A stretch of 62,563 bases of DNA from an uncultured Bacteroidales bacterium (GCA_946187555.1 CAMHQP010000003.1:1-62563), one strand, 5' to 3'. Counted from the first letter of the stretch, positions 41,262-50,636 are shown. A program made the numbers and translations. The notes: generated by a model not told the origin, from the letters alone.

Positions 41262-43139
41262 ATGAAATGTAAGCAACTCATTGCATTGATTGCAATCACG
41301 GCAGGTTGTCTGTTGTCCAGTTGTCATTCGGACATTGACTTGGGCAACATTGACAAACAAGCCGAAGTAGAAATGGGCTTAGCACTGCCTATTGGTAACC
41401 TGCACCTGAAGATCGGTGATTTCATCGGTGACGGTAAAATTGATCACTTGTACGTGGAGGACGGTGTTTTTGCCCTCAAGATAGACACACCGATCACCCG
41501 AGAATACAGTAAGTTCGAATTAAAGAGCTATATTCCGGATGTGAATATGCCGTTGCTCGACGTGTATAAAGAGCTAAAGGAACTACCGGATATGGGAGGT
41601 TACAAAATTATTCCGGGAGACGACAAAGACCACACTATTCCATTCCCGCTGACCTTGAAGTTGGACGGTATTAACGCCCCCGACTCCATCGGTAAACAGC
41701 GTTTGGATAGTGCGCTCATTGACTCGGCAAGTTTTGTATCAACTATCAGTGTCAAAGGCGGTATGACTTTGAATTGGAATCAGGTTGAGCGTATCGTGCT
41801 GAAATTAGGTAAACGCGTTCACCCGCTGGATGGTACGGATTCGATGCTGGTCTATGAGAAGGGAAATCCTGATTTTGCGAAATACACGGATTTCGGTCAA
41901 AACATTGATACTCGTTTGAGAGATTTCAGCATCGTGCTGATGAAGAATCTGCATCCGTCAACGCTTATTGAGTACCTGACCAATGTAGTGGACAGTGTGG
42001 AATTTACCGTAGATTTCACGGTAAACATCCCGTCCGGTCAAAGTGTTAATGTGCCTGTTAATTCCGGTTTCGACTATCATATGACCGTTCAATTCCTGGA
42101 TTACAAAGCCATCTGGGGAATGTTTGAGCCGTCAGATGATATGCACGATGAGAATGTGCTTGACATCTCTAAGAGTTGGAAAGATATGGACTTCCTCACT
42201 CGTGCCAGCCTGCCTTTCGCAGAGCCGAAAGTGGACGTTAACATCACCACGAAGATTGCCGGAGCGTTGTATATCGATAGTGCTTATCTATTCACCATCA
42301 ACCGTGAGGACAGCACGACGTATGCGACTTTCAACGCAGATGAGAGCAAGTACCAACAATTCACCTTCAAACCGGGCGAGTATCTGCCATTAAGCAGTGC
42401 TATCGGCGACTCAACAACCAACATGAAGATTCACTTCAACAACACGCCGGAAGGTGGACGTCTTAACAACATATTCAAAGGTGTTCCAAAGAAGTTAGGT
42501 TATCGTTTCAATGTTAAGTTTGACGCTGCCAAGACACCACAGATTCGCGTTATTCCTGACATGAATATCCGCGTTCACGCACTTACTACCCTGCCGTTGA
42601 TTTTCGATGAGGGTATGCATCTTGATTATACGGATACTATTCGTGACGTCAACTTGAGCCAATACAGTATTGACTCGCTGACAGCCAAAACGGAGATTAT
42701 AGACACGATGAAGACAACGGATGTAACGTTGTTCCTCACGGCATATAATACTATCCCGATGGACATCCGCGCTGTTTTCCGTTGCATAGATATTAACGGA
42801 GACACTATTATGGATCCGGCAGATCCGAGCAAGCCGATGACTCTCTTTGCTGAGGATTCGCTCACATTTGTTGCTCCCCAATACGAGTATATCGGCGGCA
42901 ACTGGCAACGCACAAGCGAAGGTAAGACGGTTATCACGGCTAAGTTGAGCAAAGAGAAGCTGAACCTGTTACCGAAAGTGAAGAATATTGTTTACTCAGC
43001 TGTATTGGAGAATAAAACGCTTCAGGATGAGTACGATGCGAAGAGGGGCTTCACGGCTAAGATTACCGAAGACTCCGGTCTCACATTGAAGATCGGACTA
43101 ACGGCTCAGGCAGATGTTGTATTAAATTTAAATAAATAA
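41262..43139 (+). CDS. Large Bacteroidales lipoprotein, unknown function
   Basis: I do not recognise the family of this 625-residue protein. It has a lipobox (AGCLLSSCHS, Cys about 21), so it is a lipoprotein, likely of the outer membrane. The rest is beta-rich with many Asp and Thr residues and repeated patterns like FTVDFTVNIPSGQSVNVPVNSGF, suggesting a series of Ig-like or adhesin-type domains. It has its own promoter and lies 13 nt before a DUF5723/OmpA protein, so the two may form one envelope structure. Confidence 0.75.
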   Translation: MKCKQLIALIAITAGCLLSSCHSDIDLGNIDKQAEVEMGLALPIGNLHLKIGDFIGDGKIDHLYVEDGVFALKIDTPITREYSKFELKSYIPDVNMPLLDVYKELKELPDMGGYKIIPGDDKDHTIPFPLTLKLDGINAPDSIGKQRLDSALIDSASFVSTISVKGGMTLNWNQVERIVLKLGKRVHPLDGTDSMLVYEKGNPDFAKYTDFGQNIDTRLRDFSIVLMKNLHPSTLIEYLTNVVDSVEFTVDFTVNIPSGQSVNVPVNSGFDYHMTVQFLDYKAIWGMFEPSDDMHDENVLDISKSWKDMDFLTRASLPFAEPKVDVNITTKIAGALYIDSAYLFTINREDSTTYATFNADESKYQQFTFKPGEYLPLSSAIGDSTTNMKIHFNNTPEGGRLNNIFKGVPKKLGYRFNVKFDAAKTPQIRVIPDMNIRVHALTTLPLIFDEGMHLDYTDTIRDVNLSQYSIDSLTAKTEIIDTMKTTDVTLFLTAYNTIPMDIRAVFRCIDINGDTIMDPADPSKPMTLFAEDSLTFVAPQYEYIGGNWQRTSEGKTVITAKLSKEKLNLLPKVKNIVYSAVLENKTLQDEYDAKRGFTAKITEDSGLTLKIGLTAQADVVLNLNK

Positions 43140-43152
43140 GGAGGGCTGAACT

Positions 43153-45801
43153 ATGACAACGAAACGATTTATTCTCGCAGCCCTCGTGGCATTGTTCGGA
43201 ATAGGCGCAAGCGCACAACAAGTGACGACGCTCTATTTCTTGGAGAACGCACCTATGCGTCACACCATCAACCCGGCCTTCCAACCGGTGAGCAGAGGTT
43301 ATATTAACTTCACTCCGCTTGGTTGGTCGCAGTTTGGATTTGGCGATAACTCGCTGACGGTAAGTGATATCTTCTTTATTGATCCCACTACGGGCAACAC
43401 GATTACCCCGCTCCACCCGAATGCAGATAAGAGCAAGTTCTTGAAGCAACTGCGTAGCATGACGTATCTCAACGGCGACGTGACGATTGGTTTCCTGAAT
43501 ATGGGTTTCCGCATCAAAGAGGACGGATTCCTAACCTTGGGCGTCAATGAGCGCATTGAGATGGGTGCTACCATGCCGAAGTCTATATATGACTTTGCTT
43601 TAGGCGGCGGTATGAAGAACCTGATCGGTGGTCAGAATATCGTAGGTCTTTCCGGTTTAGGAGCCGGTACTACGATATACACAGAGATTGAAGGCGGATA
43701 CAGCCACAAGATCAATGATCAATGGACAGTCGGTGGTAAGTTGAAAGTACTGTTGGGAACGGCTTATGCCGGTCTGAACAACAAACAACTGAACCTCTAT
43801 GCCGATACCGAAGCGTGGAAATTAGGCGGCACGATGCAGTTGGATGTAGCGGGCCCGATCAACGGCGATTATCTGGCTCAATATATCGGCGGCAAGACCG
43901 GTAAAGAGATTTACGATGGAATCAGCGGCAAAGACCCGAGTGCAGAGAAACTCGATATGAATAAGCTGATTGACTTCCAGACGGACGGCAAAATGGACAT
44001 GAAGAAAGTCATGAAGTTGGCTAGACCTTCGGGCTACGGAGCTGCTATCGATCTCGGTTTCACATGGAAGCCGATTGAGCAACTCCAAGTTAGCGCAGCT
44101 ATTACCGATCTGGGATTCATCTACTGGACAAACGCTACGCGTTTTGAGTGCACGATTGATAGTGCTCAGGTGAAGTTCCAAGGTGCCGGCGATATCGAAT
44201 ACAGTAAGTATCAAGATGCGAGTGGCAAGTTCTCCACCGAGATGCTGATGGATACCGTGATGAACAATCTGGTTAATATGTTGACCGGTGTTCGTTTCGG
44301 AGAAGGTCAGAAGAAAGGTTTTGCCCGTATGACTTCAGCTCGTTTGAACGTAGGTCTGGATGCTAATTTCTGGGACAACCGCGTAGGTGTAGGTATCGTT
44401 TCTGCTACCCGTCTGTACAACGCTCGTTTGTACGAAGAGATCACTATCGGTGCAGCTTTCCGTCCGGTTAACTGGTTTAATATCGCTGTTTCCTACTCGT
44501 TGATGAACAACGGTAAATACAGTAATATCGGTGCCGGTATCGGATTTATGCCGTATGACGGTATCAACCTGACGTTGGCCATGGATTATATCCCGACGAG
44601 TTATGCCAAGATGCCGAACAGCAACCTATACGTATTGCCTGACAAAGCGAAGATGGTTAACCTCGCGCTTGGCTTCTCGATCTGCTGGGGTTCCAACCGC
44701 AAGGACAAGGATAAAGACGGTGTATGGGATAAACTGGATATGTGTCCGGACACGCCGCGTGGTGTGGCAGTGGATGAGAACGGTTGTCCGCTGGATGGCG
44801 ACCATGACGGAGTACCCGATTACTTAGATCGTTGTCCCGGCACACCGGAGGCAGCTATCGGTTTTGTGGATAGCGTAGGTTGTGCATTGGATACCGATGG
44901 TGACGGCGTTGAGGATTACAAAGACCGTTGTCCGAACACGCCGGAGGCCGCATGGAGTATGGTAGACAGCGTAGGTTGTCCGTTGGATACCGATGGTGAC
45001 GGTGTAGCAGACTATCTGGATGAGTGTCCGGGTACGCCGAAAGAGGCATATGGCAAGATCGATGCCAAGGGTTGTCCGCTGGATACCGACGGCGACGGAG
45101 TGCCTGATTATCTTGATGAGTGCCCGGGTACACCTGAGGCTGCATGGGGCAGAGTGGATGAGAAGGGTTGTCCGATTGATAGCGACGGCGACGGAGTTCC
45201 TGACTATCTGGATGCATGTCCGAACACACCGGAGGCTGCATGGGGTCATGTAGATGCCAAGGGTTGTGAGCTGGATAGCGACGGAGATGATGTACCGGAC
45301 TATCTGGATGCATGTCCGCTTGTGCCCGGTCTCAAGGAGAATAAGGGTTGTCCGGAACTGAAACGCGAGGTTCGTCAATTACTCCAGAAAGCAATGCAAG
45401 GTATCGAGTTCGAGACCGGTAAGGCAACTATCAAGAAGAAATCCTACCCGCTCCTCAACCAGATTGCCAATATCTTCATTGAGAATAGCAATTACATCAT
45501 TGAGGTACAGGGTCACACGGATAATACCGGTAATGCAGAAGCCAATAAGACCTTGTCTGAAAAACGTGCACAGGCCGTAATGGACTACATGATCAAGAAG
45601 GGCGTTGACTTCCAGCGCATGACGGCTGTCGGTTATGGTCAGGATCAACCGATTGCAGACAACAAGACCAAGGCCGGTCGTGCAAAGAACCGCCGTGTTG
45701 AGTTCAAGATCACCTTTGAGGAAGTACATGTAGAGACCATTCTGGATCATGCCGATCCTCAACCGGTAGAAGAGACTCAAGAAAAAGAGATTAACAATTA
45801 A
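43153..45801 (+). CDS. DUF5723 outer membrane protein with TSP3 repeats and OmpA domain
   Basis: This 882-residue protein has a signal peptide (ending GIGASAQ). A barrel-like region (about 22-510) starts QQVTTLYFLENAPMRHTINPAF as in DUF5723 proteins. Seven thrombospondin type 3 calcium-binding repeats of about 32 residues (515-733) have the pattern DxDGDGVxDYLDxCPxTP. An OmpA peptidoglycan-binding domain (about 737-855, with IEVQGHTDNTGNAEAN) follows. It probably links the outer membrane to the cell wall, the repeats forming a rigid, calcium-stiffened rod. The tandem repeats are near-identical at DNA level (96-nt period, 44700-45350). Confidence 0.9.
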   Translation: MTTKRFILAALVALFGIGASAQQVTTLYFLENAPMRHTINPAFQPVSRGYINFTPLGWSQFGFGDNSLTVSDIFFIDPTTGNTITPLHPNADKSKFLKQLRSMTYLNGDVTIGFLNMGFRIKEDGFLTLGVNERIEMGATMPKSIYDFALGGGMKNLIGGQNIVGLSGLGAGTTIYTEIEGGYSHKINDQWTVGGKLKVLLGTAYAGLNNKQLNLYADTEAWKLGGTMQLDVAGPINGDYLAQYIGGKTGKEIYDGISGKDPSAEKLDMNKLIDFQTDGKMDMKKVMKLARPSGYGAAIDLGFTWKPIEQLQVSAAITDLGFIYWTNATRFECTIDSAQVKFQGAGDIEYSKYQDASGKFSTEMLMDTVMNNLVNMLTGVRFGEGQKKGFARMTSARLNVGLDANFWDNRVGVGIVSATRLYNARLYEEITIGAAFRPVNWFNIAVSYSLMNNGKYSNIGAGIGFMPYDGINLTLAMDYIPTSYAKMPNSNLYVLPDKAKMVNLALGFSICWGSNRKDKDKDGVWDKLDMCPDTPRGVAVDENGCPLDGDHDGVPDYLDRCPGTPEAAIGFVDSVGCALDTDGDGVEDYKDRCPNTPEAAWSMVDSVGCPLDTDGDGVADYLDECPGTPKEAYGKIDAKGCPLDTDGDGVPDYLDECPGTPEAAWGRVDEKGCPIDSDGDGVPDYLDACPNTPEAAWGHVDAKGCELDSDGDDVPDYLDACPLVPGLKENKGCPELKREVRQLLQKAMQGIEFETGKATIKKKSYPLLNQIANIFIENSNYIIEVQGHTDNTGNAEANKTLSEKRAQAVMDYMIKKGVDFQRMTAVGYGQDQPIADNKTKAGRAKNRRVEFKITFEEVHVETILDHADPQPVEETQEKEINN

Positions 45802-45812
45802 AACAACATATT

Positions 45813-46532
45813 ATGGGACGCGCATTTGAATATCGCAAAGCAACAAAACTGAAAAGATGGGGACACATGTCCCGTACATTTACCAAATTAGGCAAAGAAA
45901 TCACTATTGCAGCCCGTGAGGGTGGACCGGATCCCGACTCTAACCCACGCCTGCGTGCACTGATCCAACAGTGCAAGCGCGAGAACATGCCGAAGGACAA
46001 TATCGATCGTGCTATCAAGAAAGCCACCGATAAGTCGTCTGAGGGTTATAAGGAGATTAACTACGAAGGATACGGTCCTCACGGTATCGCTATCTTCGTG
46101 GAGACGGCCACCGACAACCATATGCGTACAGTAGCGAACATCCGCTCCTACTTCACCAAGTTCGGCGGAACCCTCGGTACACAAGGTTCGTTGCAGTTCC
46201 TCTTCGATCGTAAGGCTTGCTTTACGGTGACGATGAAAGACGGTATCGATCTGGATGAACTGGAGTTGGAATTGATTGATTTCGGTGTAGAAGAACTCGG
46301 CGTGGACGAGGAAGAGAACACCATCGTTATCTATTCCGATTTCAACGAGGCGGTGAACATGCAGAAATACCTCGAGGACAACGGCTTTGAGATCCAGTCG
46401 ATGGAGTTTGTTCGCATCCCGAACGACACCAAGGAGTTAACGGATGAGCAACGCGAGTCCGTTCAGAAACTAATCGACAAGATTGAGGAGGACGAGGACG
46501 TTCAGAACGTATTCACCAACATGGCGGAATAA
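45813..46532 (+). CDS. yebC: YebC/PmpR family DNA-binding protein
   Basis: The 239-residue protein is a member of the YebC/TACO1 family: it begins MGRAFEYRKATKLKRWGHMSRTFTKLGKEI, then EGGPDPDSNPRLRALIQQCKRENMPKDNIDRAIKK and YEGYGPHGIAIFVE. Members were named as transcription regulators and also act in translation of difficult sequences. The stop overlaps the rsmG start by one base (TAATG). It lies 11 nt after the OmpA-type gene. Confidence 0.95.
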   Translation: MGRAFEYRKATKLKRWGHMSRTFTKLGKEITIAAREGGPDPDSNPRLRALIQQCKRENMPKDNIDRAIKKATDKSSEGYKEINYEGYGPHGIAIFVETATDNHMRTVANIRSYFTKFGGTLGTQGSLQFLFDRKACFTVTMKDGIDLDELELELIDFGVEELGVDEEENTIVIYSDFNEAVNMQKYLEDNGFEIQSMEFVRIPNDTKELTDEQRESVQKLIDKIEEDEDVQNVFTNMAE

Positions 46533-47143
46533 TGATTATCTCTGAATACTTTAAGCTAAGTGATCGTCAGGCTGAGCAGTTTGCTCAGCTTGACGCACTT
46601 TATCGCGATTGGAACAGCAAGATCAACGTCATCTCGCGTAAGGACATCGACAATCTGTACGAGCATCATGTGCTGCATTCGTTGGCGATCGCTAAGTTAT
46701 TGCCCTTCCAACCCGGCACAACGATCATGGACGTCGGTACAGGTGGCGGTTTTCCGGGTATTCCGTTGGCGATATTGTTCCCAGAATGCCAGTTCTTGCT
46801 CATTGACTCGATCGGTAAGAAGATCAAGGTAGCAACGGAAGTAGCAAAGGCCATAGGGCTCACCAATGTCGTGTGCAAGCAAGAGCGCGTGGAGGAAGAG
46901 AAACAGAGGTTCGATTTTGTGGTAAGTCGCGCCGTAATGCCCCTACCCGACTTGGTGAAGTTGGTACAGAAGAACATCTCCAACAAGCACCGCAATGCCG
47001 TGCCGAATGGACTGGTGGTGCTTAAGGGCGGCGACCTGAAAGACGAGATTGCTCCGTATAAAAAAGTGGAAGTAACGCCTTGTAGCAATTACTTCCACGG
47101 TGATTGGTTTATTGGTAAACAGGTTATTTACCTGCCTCTATAA
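46532..47143 (+). CDS. rsmG: 16S rRNA (guanine-N7)-methyltransferase
   Basis: This 203-residue enzyme methylates G527 in 16S rRNA with S-adenosylmethionine. The characteristic sequence is present: WNSKINVISRKDIDNLYEHHVLHSL, the SAM loop MDVGTGGGFPGIPLAILFP, and VVSRAVMPLPDLVK. Its last 20 nt overlap the end of the convergent pectate lyase gene on the other strand (47124-47143), with no space for a separate terminator. Confidence 0.95.
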   Translation: MIISEYFKLSDRQAEQFAQLDALYRDWNSKINVISRKDIDNLYEHHVLHSLAIAKLLPFQPGTTIMDVGTGGGFPGIPLAILFPECQFLLIDSIGKKIKVATEVAKAIGLTNVVCKQERVEEEKQRFDFVVSRAVMPLPDLVKLVQKNISNKHRNAVPNGLVVLKGGDLKDEIAPYKKVEVTPCSNYFHGDWFIGKQVIYLPL

Positions 47144-48812
47144 GTTGCCCTTGAAGGGTGTATATCTTTGCTCCGCGTTGGATATAAATTTGTCCGTCGC
47201 GGAGTATTTTATTGGTAATCGGTAATTGGTAATTGGTCATTTCAATGCCCTGCGGATCCTGGTAGCCATCGTCCATGGGATCTTTATGGGTCATCGCATA
47301 ATCAAGATACATCTCAAGCATCGTGTAACCACTCTCGTGGCGCACGTTATTATCCGGTGTGTTCGGGTCACAACCATTAGCGACCTCCCATACATCCGGC
47401 ATGCCGTCTAAGTCGGTGTCCTGCAAGGGTGCCACTACCGTGTAATCATAGAATCCTTCGGCGTCCGTTTCTAAGTCGATAATACCTTTCTTCTTACCCT
47501 TATATCCTTTGTATGTATAAGCACCTTGTCGCGTATCGCGAATGAGACGAAGTTCCACATGATCGCGCGGGAAACATCCCACTGAATCCAGCACCGCCTC
47601 ATATGCCTCTTCTGCCGTTTGGAAGTTTTCCACTGCGTATGCGTACCTATCGAAATCATAGCGACCGTATATAGAATCCTCCGTCCAACGCCACCATGGT
47701 GTCTTAGGACGGATCAGCGTATCCACTCGGAGCGTGTCCACATTCGTATAAGGCGATTTGCCATGCACAGCAGTCCAGTTGTCGGCTGTAGCAGAAGGAA
47801 CACCATCGAATACATTGCCGGACAAATACCACTGACTCGGTCCCCATGACGTAGCACCATCACGGGCTGCCTCAACAGACACAAAATCTTTTTGAGATTT
47901 CGTTGTGTTTGGGCCAACCTTATAATAGTTATTGATAAAATTACACTCGTGCACCGAATTGAGACCATTATATTCACCGCTATTTAACTTAGCTGTGTTC
48001 TCGCCGCCGTAACAACCGGTAGAACCACCTTCGTAATTATACTGCACATTATTGATATAATCAATATACACCACATAGTCCTCTTTTTGCGCACCGTTAA
48101 AACGGCATGAACGGGCGTTATTATTCACCAGCAGGTTATGATGATACGAAGCAGGCGAACCACCCCATTGACATCCGTATGCGCGAGGCTGCTTCGGATG
48201 ACCGGAATAATACAACCCTTCATGCACAATACAATACTGTACCGTCAAGAAATGACTATCGTTGGAATTCATGTTTTCTTCCGTGGACCATCCGAAATCG
48301 CAATGGTCGAAAATATAATTCTCGCAATTCTCCGCGCCCACGGCATTTGCTTTAAGGAGCGTACCATTCACGTCCGACTGACCGATTCGGAAACGGATGT
48401 TACGCACGATGAAATTCTTTGATCCGCCGAATTCCACTTTGTGATGAGTAATAACGATGCCGACTCCGGGCGCTGTCTGGCCTGCCAATGTAAAGTTCTC
48501 ACGCCGATCGAAATACAACCGGTCTACCAATCGTATCTCTCCCGTCACAGCAAAACATACCGTCAACGGTTCACCGGGATACTGCTTGATAGCCCAGCGG
48601 AGACTGCCCTCGGTTGCACCTTCTTTATCGTCCGCCAGCGTCGTCACATACACCACCTTACCTCCGCGACCACCGGAGGTGTACTTACCAAATCCTTCCG
48701 CTCCGGGGAAGGCCACAATGGTGTCCGGCAACACGGCCGCGGATGCTATTACTGAACAGAGGCAGAGAGTTGCTGCCACAATGAATCGTTGGGTACAGGA
48801 GCTGTAATGCAT
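47124..48812 (-). CDS. Pectate lyase (PL1-like) with calcium motif and C-terminal tail
   Basis: This is a secreted 562-residue polysaccharide lyase. After a signal peptide ending IASAAV come FPGAEGFGKYTSGGRGG and VTTLADDKEGATEGSLRWAI, the typical start of Bacteroidota PL1 pectate lyases. The beta-helix carries NFIVRNIRFRIGQ and IFDHCDFGWSTEEN with acidic calcium ligands. Near residue 467 DTDLDGMPDVWE is a TSP3/EF-hand-like calcium loop. The tail ILRDGQIYIQRGAKIYTLQGQ resembles the S8 protease tail. It cleaves pectin outside the cell. The start lies 64 nt inside the rluA-like gene. Confidence 0.88.
   Translation of the reverse strand: MHYSSCTQRFIVAATLCLCSVIASAAVLPDTIVAFPGAEGFGKYTSGGRGGKVVYVTTLADDKEGATEGSLRWAIKQYPGEPLTVCFAVTGEIRLVDRLYFDRRENFTLAGQTAPGVGIVITHHKVEFGGSKNFIVRNIRFRIGQSDVNGTLLKANAVGAENCENYIFDHCDFGWSTEENMNSNDSHFLTVQYCIVHEGLYYSGHPKQPRAYGCQWGGSPASYHHNLLVNNNARSCRFNGAQKEDYVVYIDYINNVQYNYEGGSTGCYGGENTAKLNSGEYNGLNSVHECNFINNYYKVGPNTTKSQKDFVSVEAARDGATSWGPSQWYLSGNVFDGVPSATADNWTAVHGKSPYTNVDTLRVDTLIRPKTPWWRWTEDSIYGRYDFDRYAYAVENFQTAEEAYEAVLDSVGCFPRDHVELRLIRDTRQGAYTYKGYKGKKKGIIDLETDAEGFYDYTVVAPLQDTDLDGMPDVWEVANGCDPNTPDNNVRHESGYTMLEMYLDYAMTHKDPMDDGYQDPQGIEMTNYQLPITNKILRDGQIYIQRGAKIYTLQGQLIEAGK
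47211..47238 (-). repeat. Heptamer array (ATTGGTA x4) near the pectate lyase C-terminus
   Basis: Plus-strand units ATTGGTA, ATCGGTA, ATTGGTA and ATTGGTC encode TNYQLPITN on the minus strand. They sit between the calcium-binding region and the C-terminal tail. Confidence 0.8.
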
Positions 48813-49429
48813 AATTGTATTTTACTTACAGGATGAATAAATTCTATTTTTCGTGCATGCAGGCAGATGCCTCCATCGGGGTTGGAGCGTTTGGCGCCGT
48901 ACTTCAGATCGCCCTTTACAGGACAACCGATTGCCGCCAATTGACACCGTATTTGGTGATGACGTCCGGTTTCCAGATTAATCTCCAGAAGCGTGTAGTT
49001 TTCTCCGCGAACCAGGGTCTTGTATTCCAAAACAGCTTGCTTCGCATTGTTCGTATGCGGTTTAGCAATGTACGATTTGTTTTGCGCTTCGTTACGAATC
49101 AACCAGTTTTCGAGTCGTGCTTCGGGTTGTTTCGGGCATCCTTGCACGATTGCCCAATAGGTCTTTTTGATCTGCTCGTGGGACTTGAACATCTCGTTGA
49201 GACGAGTGAGGGCTTTGGAAGTGCGGGCAAAGAGCACTACTCCGCTCGTAGGACGATCCAGACGATGCGTTACACCCAAGAACACCTCACCGGGTTTGTT
49301 GTACTTGTCCTTGATATAGGCCTTGACGATCTCGCTCAACGGGGTGTCACCGGTCTTATCGCCCTGCACGATCTCGTTGCAGGTCTTGTTGACAGCAATT
49401 ATATGGTTGTCTTCGTAGAGTACGGTCAT
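48749..49429 (-). CDS. RluA family pseudouridine synthase
   Basis: This 226-residue enzyme converts uridine to pseudouridine in rRNA or tRNA. The catalytic Asp lies in HRLDRPTSGVVLFARTSKAL near residue 55; LETGRHHQIRCQLAAIGCPVKGDLKYG and ICLHARKIEFIHP follow. It lacks the N-terminal S4 domain, as in RluA/RluE-like short forms, so the target site cannot be assigned. Its ATG overlaps the rlmB stop (ATGA) and its 3' end overlaps the pectate lyase start by 64 nt. Confidence 0.9.
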   Translation of the reverse strand: MTVLYEDNHIIAVNKTCNEIVQGDKTGDTPLSEIVKAYIKDKYNKPGEVFLGVTHRLDRPTSGVVLFARTSKALTRLNEMFKSHEQIKKTYWAIVQGCPKQPEARLENWLIRNEAQNKSYIAKPHTNNAKQAVLEYKTLVRGENYTLLEINLETGRHHQIRCQLAAIGCPVKGDLKYGAKRSNPDGGICLHARKIEFIHPVSKIQLCITAPVPNDSLWQQLSASVQ

Positions 49430-50196
49430 ATACTTCTCTGACGAATAGCTTCGTAGATAAAGACTCCTGCAGCCACGCTCACGTTAAGCGACTCAATCGT
49501 GCCTGTCATCGGAAGACGCACTTTGTCCGTACAGAGTTTAAGGTTCTCCTCGTAGATACCCTTCTCCTCCGAGCCCATGACGATACAGGTCGGCACGGTC
49601 ATATCCACTTCGGTATAGTTGCGATCCGTATGTTCGGTAGCAGCTACGATGCTTAAACCGCTTTCGCGGAGATAAGTCAACGCGTTCTGCAGGTTCTCCA
49701 CTTTGCAAATAGGCAAACTATGCAACGCACCCGCGGAGGCTTTGACGGCATCGCCGTTGATAGCCGCACTCCCGCGCGTACCTATAATAAGCGCGTGTAC
49801 ACCTGCACACACGCAGGTACGCGCGATAGCTCCAAAATTACGGACATCCGTCACACCATCGAGTAGCATCAAGAGCGGCGTTTTGCCTTCGTCGTACAGG
49901 CTCTGGACAAGGCTATCCAGGGGCGTAAACTCTATCGGACTCAAGAATGCAATCACACCTTGGTGGTTCTTGTCCGTGAACTGGTTCAGTTTTTCCAGCG
50001 GTACACGTTGAATTTGCGTACCTGTGCCTTCTAGCTTGAGTAATAACTCTCTTCCGATAGCCGAACTCATATCGCGGCGTATCAGCACTTTGTCGAGCAC
50101 CTTCCCCGCATCGATGGCTTCCATCACGGCGCGGATACCGAAAATCATTTCCTTCTCCGGCGGACGCTTCGTGTCATATTGTTTTTTTTGTATCAT
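49426..50196 (-). CDS. rlmB: SpoU/TrmH-type rRNA 2'-O-methyltransferase (RlmB-like)
   Basis: This 256-residue RlmB-like enzyme methylates a ribose 2'-OH in 23S rRNA. The N-terminal substrate domain contains FGIRAVMEAI; SPOUT motifs are VTDVRNFGAIARTCVCAG, IVMGSEEKGI and LPMTGTIESLNVSVAAGVFIYE, forming the deep trefoil knot. It starts within the TonB-domain gene (4-nt overlap) and ends in the ATGA with the rluA-like gene, so two rRNA modification enzymes are made together. Confidence 0.92.
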   Translation of the reverse strand: MIQKKQYDTKRPPEKEMIFGIRAVMEAIDAGKVLDKVLIRRDMSSAIGRELLLKLEGTGTQIQRVPLEKLNQFTDKNHQGVIAFLSPIEFTPLDSLVQSLYDEGKTPLLMLLDGVTDVRNFGAIARTCVCAGVHALIIGTRGSAAINGDAVKASAGALHSLPICKVENLQNALTYLRESGLSIVAATEHTDRNYTEVDMTVPTCIVMGSEEKGIYEENLKLCTDKVRLPMTGTIESLNVSVAAGVFIYEAIRQRSI

Positions 50197-50633
50197 TGTA
50201 TAGTTGTTTTTTCTTTGTGTTCGGATCCCGACAAATTGAAATGTATAGGGACTGTGTATCTTGTTCTGAGAGTGCGTCTCTCTCCTGTTTTATAATTCAC
50301 AATCTGCCATGCAGGTTTCCATTGGGGCATAGACCGGCAGACACGTACTGCTTCCGCGTCAAGAGCAGAGTCGCCACTGGACTTATATATCTCCACTTCA
50401 CATACATATCCAAGGGTATCCACTATAAACTGAACGACAGTCCGTCCTTCCACTTGATTGATTTTGGCTTCTTCCGGATAGTGTATGCTGCCTGACAAAT
50501 ACCGAAAGAGGGCATTCTGACCACCCGGGTACTCCGGCGGAGCATCCGTGACAGGCCAGTTCCATTCCATATATTCATCTGCGACTAAATGCCAGCAGAG
50601 CAAAAGAAGTCCTATAAAAATCCACTTTCTCAT
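50193..50633 (-). CDS. TonB C-terminal domain protein
   Basis: This small protein has 146 residues. A signal peptide or anchor (MRKWIFIGLLLLCWHLVA) is followed by a TonB-like domain: PPEYPGGQNALFRYLSGSIHYPEEAK, EGRTVVQFIVDTLGYVCEVEIYKS, LDAEAVRVCRSMPQWKPA and RYTVPIHF. It lacks the long Pro-rich spacer and cytoplasmic helix pairing with ExbB/ExbD, so it is probably a periplasmic relative rather than a full energy transducer. Its stop overlaps rlmB; it begins 3 nt after dsbD. Confidence 0.85.
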   Translation of the reverse strand: MRKWIFIGLLLLCWHLVADEYMEWNWPVTDAPPEYPGGQNALFRYLSGSIHYPEEAKINQVEGRTVVQFIVDTLGYVCEVEIYKSSGDSALDAEAVRVCRSMPQWKPAWQIVNYKTGERRTLRTRYTVPIHFNLSGSEHKEKTTIQ

Positions 50634-50636
50634 TCC

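Noticed and set aside
44700..45350. Regular 96-nt repeats that could suggest a CRISPR or satellite array
   Set aside because: They are coding thrombospondin type 3 calcium-binding repeats in frame within the OmpA-type protein; there are no spacers and no cas genes.
47163..47171. TATCTTTGC on the plus strand, matching the -7 element
   Set aside because: It lacks a -33 TTG at 20 nt and the following CA, and it lies in the pectate lyase coding end with no gene downstream on that strand.
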